Positions 42,411 through 42,624 of a stretch of DNA of 42,624 nucleotides are shown in pieces (the stretch's first letter is position 1; every line of letters begins with the position of its first letter). The stretch lies in contig JANWLE010000087.1 of NCBI GenBank assembly GCA_025451035.1, positions 1-42,624 of the forward strand, written 5' to 3'. The position numbers and the translations under genes are program-made. This stretch comes from Solirubrobacteraceae bacterium. GTDB taxonomy: Bacteria; Actinomycetota; Thermoleophilia; Solirubrobacterales; Solirubrobacteraceae. The notes below the pieces were generated by a model that worked only from the letters and a program-made list of their open reading frames with translations, ran no database searches and was not told where the DNA came from.

Positions 42411-42624
42411 GAGTCTTGGGGGAGCAGCGAGACGGGGGCGAGCATTGGGGAGTAGGGCGTGAGGACATGAGCCCTGGCGAGCCCCTGCGCGAAGACGGCA
42501 AGCCCACTAACCCCGAGGACGAGGGCGTTCCTGCAATGGCGGGCGGGTCCCTTGAGGAGAGCCCCGGCAACGCCTCCTCGCACGAGCAGGAGGAGATGCC
42601 GCGCCTTCACCTCACGCGTCGGCG
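42407..42624 (+). CDS. N-terminal part of an acidic protein (cut by window end)
   Basis: GTG 42407 overlaps the PAP2 stop (GTGA), and the frame stays open to the window end, giving ~72 residues: Gly/Glu/Asp-rich and apparently disordered, then a turn to basic residues (PRLHLTRR) at the edge. ATG 42467 is an alternative start. A basic stretch after a disordered acidic leader often precedes a membrane domain; by recollection, flippase-like membrane proteins sit after AUR1-like genes in relatives, but nothing in this fragment proves that. Confidence 0.55.
   Translation, partial: MRVLGEQRDGGEHWGVGREDMSPGEPLREDGKPTNPEDEGVPAMAGGSLEESPGNASSHEQEEMPRLHLTRR

Overview
The window is a high-GC (about two-thirds G+C by eye), gene-dense chromosomal segment of an actinobacterial type. 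The mix of genes points to the deep-branching Thermoleophilia/Solirubrobacterales: a CBS-less GuaB3-type IMP dehydrogenase next to guaA, a ribosomal protein S9 with a very long acidic leader, tandem aa3/caa3-type oxidases, many small membrane proteins, and frequent ATGA/GTGA overlaps. This placement is inference from gene content; there is no rRNA or tRNA in the window to test it.

Layout. 1-5.3 kb: the end of a membrane protein (+), then a minus-strand set of hyuA-hyuB (hydantoinase/oxoprolinase family) with a 3-hydroxyisobutyrate dehydrogenase-like gene, followed by a DUF1802 gene that has its own AT-rich leader. 5.3-10 kb, minus strand: a small conserved Cys/His-motif protein, nadB, two zinc-ribbon/low-complexity proteins and a GT4 glycosyltransferase, the last three joined by 4-bp overlaps. 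10-26.4 kb, mostly plus strand and housekeeping: rph-rdgB, HU, pyrF, a PfkB sugar kinase, guaB3-guaA, rplM-rpsI, glmM, glmS, nnr-alr-cca and a HIT protein. 26.5-28.8 kb: a secreted protein, a convergent zinc-ribbon/lipoprotein pair, and a lipoprotein that fuses cytochrome c to a cupredoxin. 28.8-39.7 kb: a respiratory island on the minus strand with two different terminal oxidase sets. The first is ctaC-ctaD (A2-type, YSHPAVY), a duplicated-domain protein, ctaE and a 36-aa membrane peptide. The second is ctaC-ctaD (A1-type, HPEVY), ctaB and two small membrane proteins. A divergent CBS-domain gene and a PadR-regulator/membrane-protein pair lie between them. 39.7-42.6 kb: a PaaG-like crotonase, a class-I glutamine-amidotransferase-like hydrolase, a PAP2/AUR1-like membrane phosphatase and the start of an acidic protein cut by the window end.

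How they fit together: the centre is nucleotide (rdgB, pyrF, guaB3, guaA), translation (rplM, rpsI, cca, rph) and cell-wall precursor supply (glmM, glmS, alr). The right third is aerobic respiration, where the cytochrome c-cupredoxin lipoprotein is a natural electron donor to the CuA subunits and CtaB supplies heme O for heme A.

Most notable points: (1) cca has no usable in-frame start upstream of its conserved nucleotidyltransferase motif, and a single-base frameshift near 24454 would restore one; (2) A1- and A2-type oxidases lie side by side with one subunit III and one heme O synthase between them; (3) an uncharacterised protein made of two repeats of a GDPDP module sits inside the oxidase operon; (4) S9 has a ~158-residue acidic extension; (5) a promoter appears to fire straight into a terminator-like hairpin in the DUF1802 leader; (6) a perfect 14-bp inverted repeat sits between ctaC and the CBS gene. 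I saw no CRISPR array, insertion sequence, prophage or obvious defence system.
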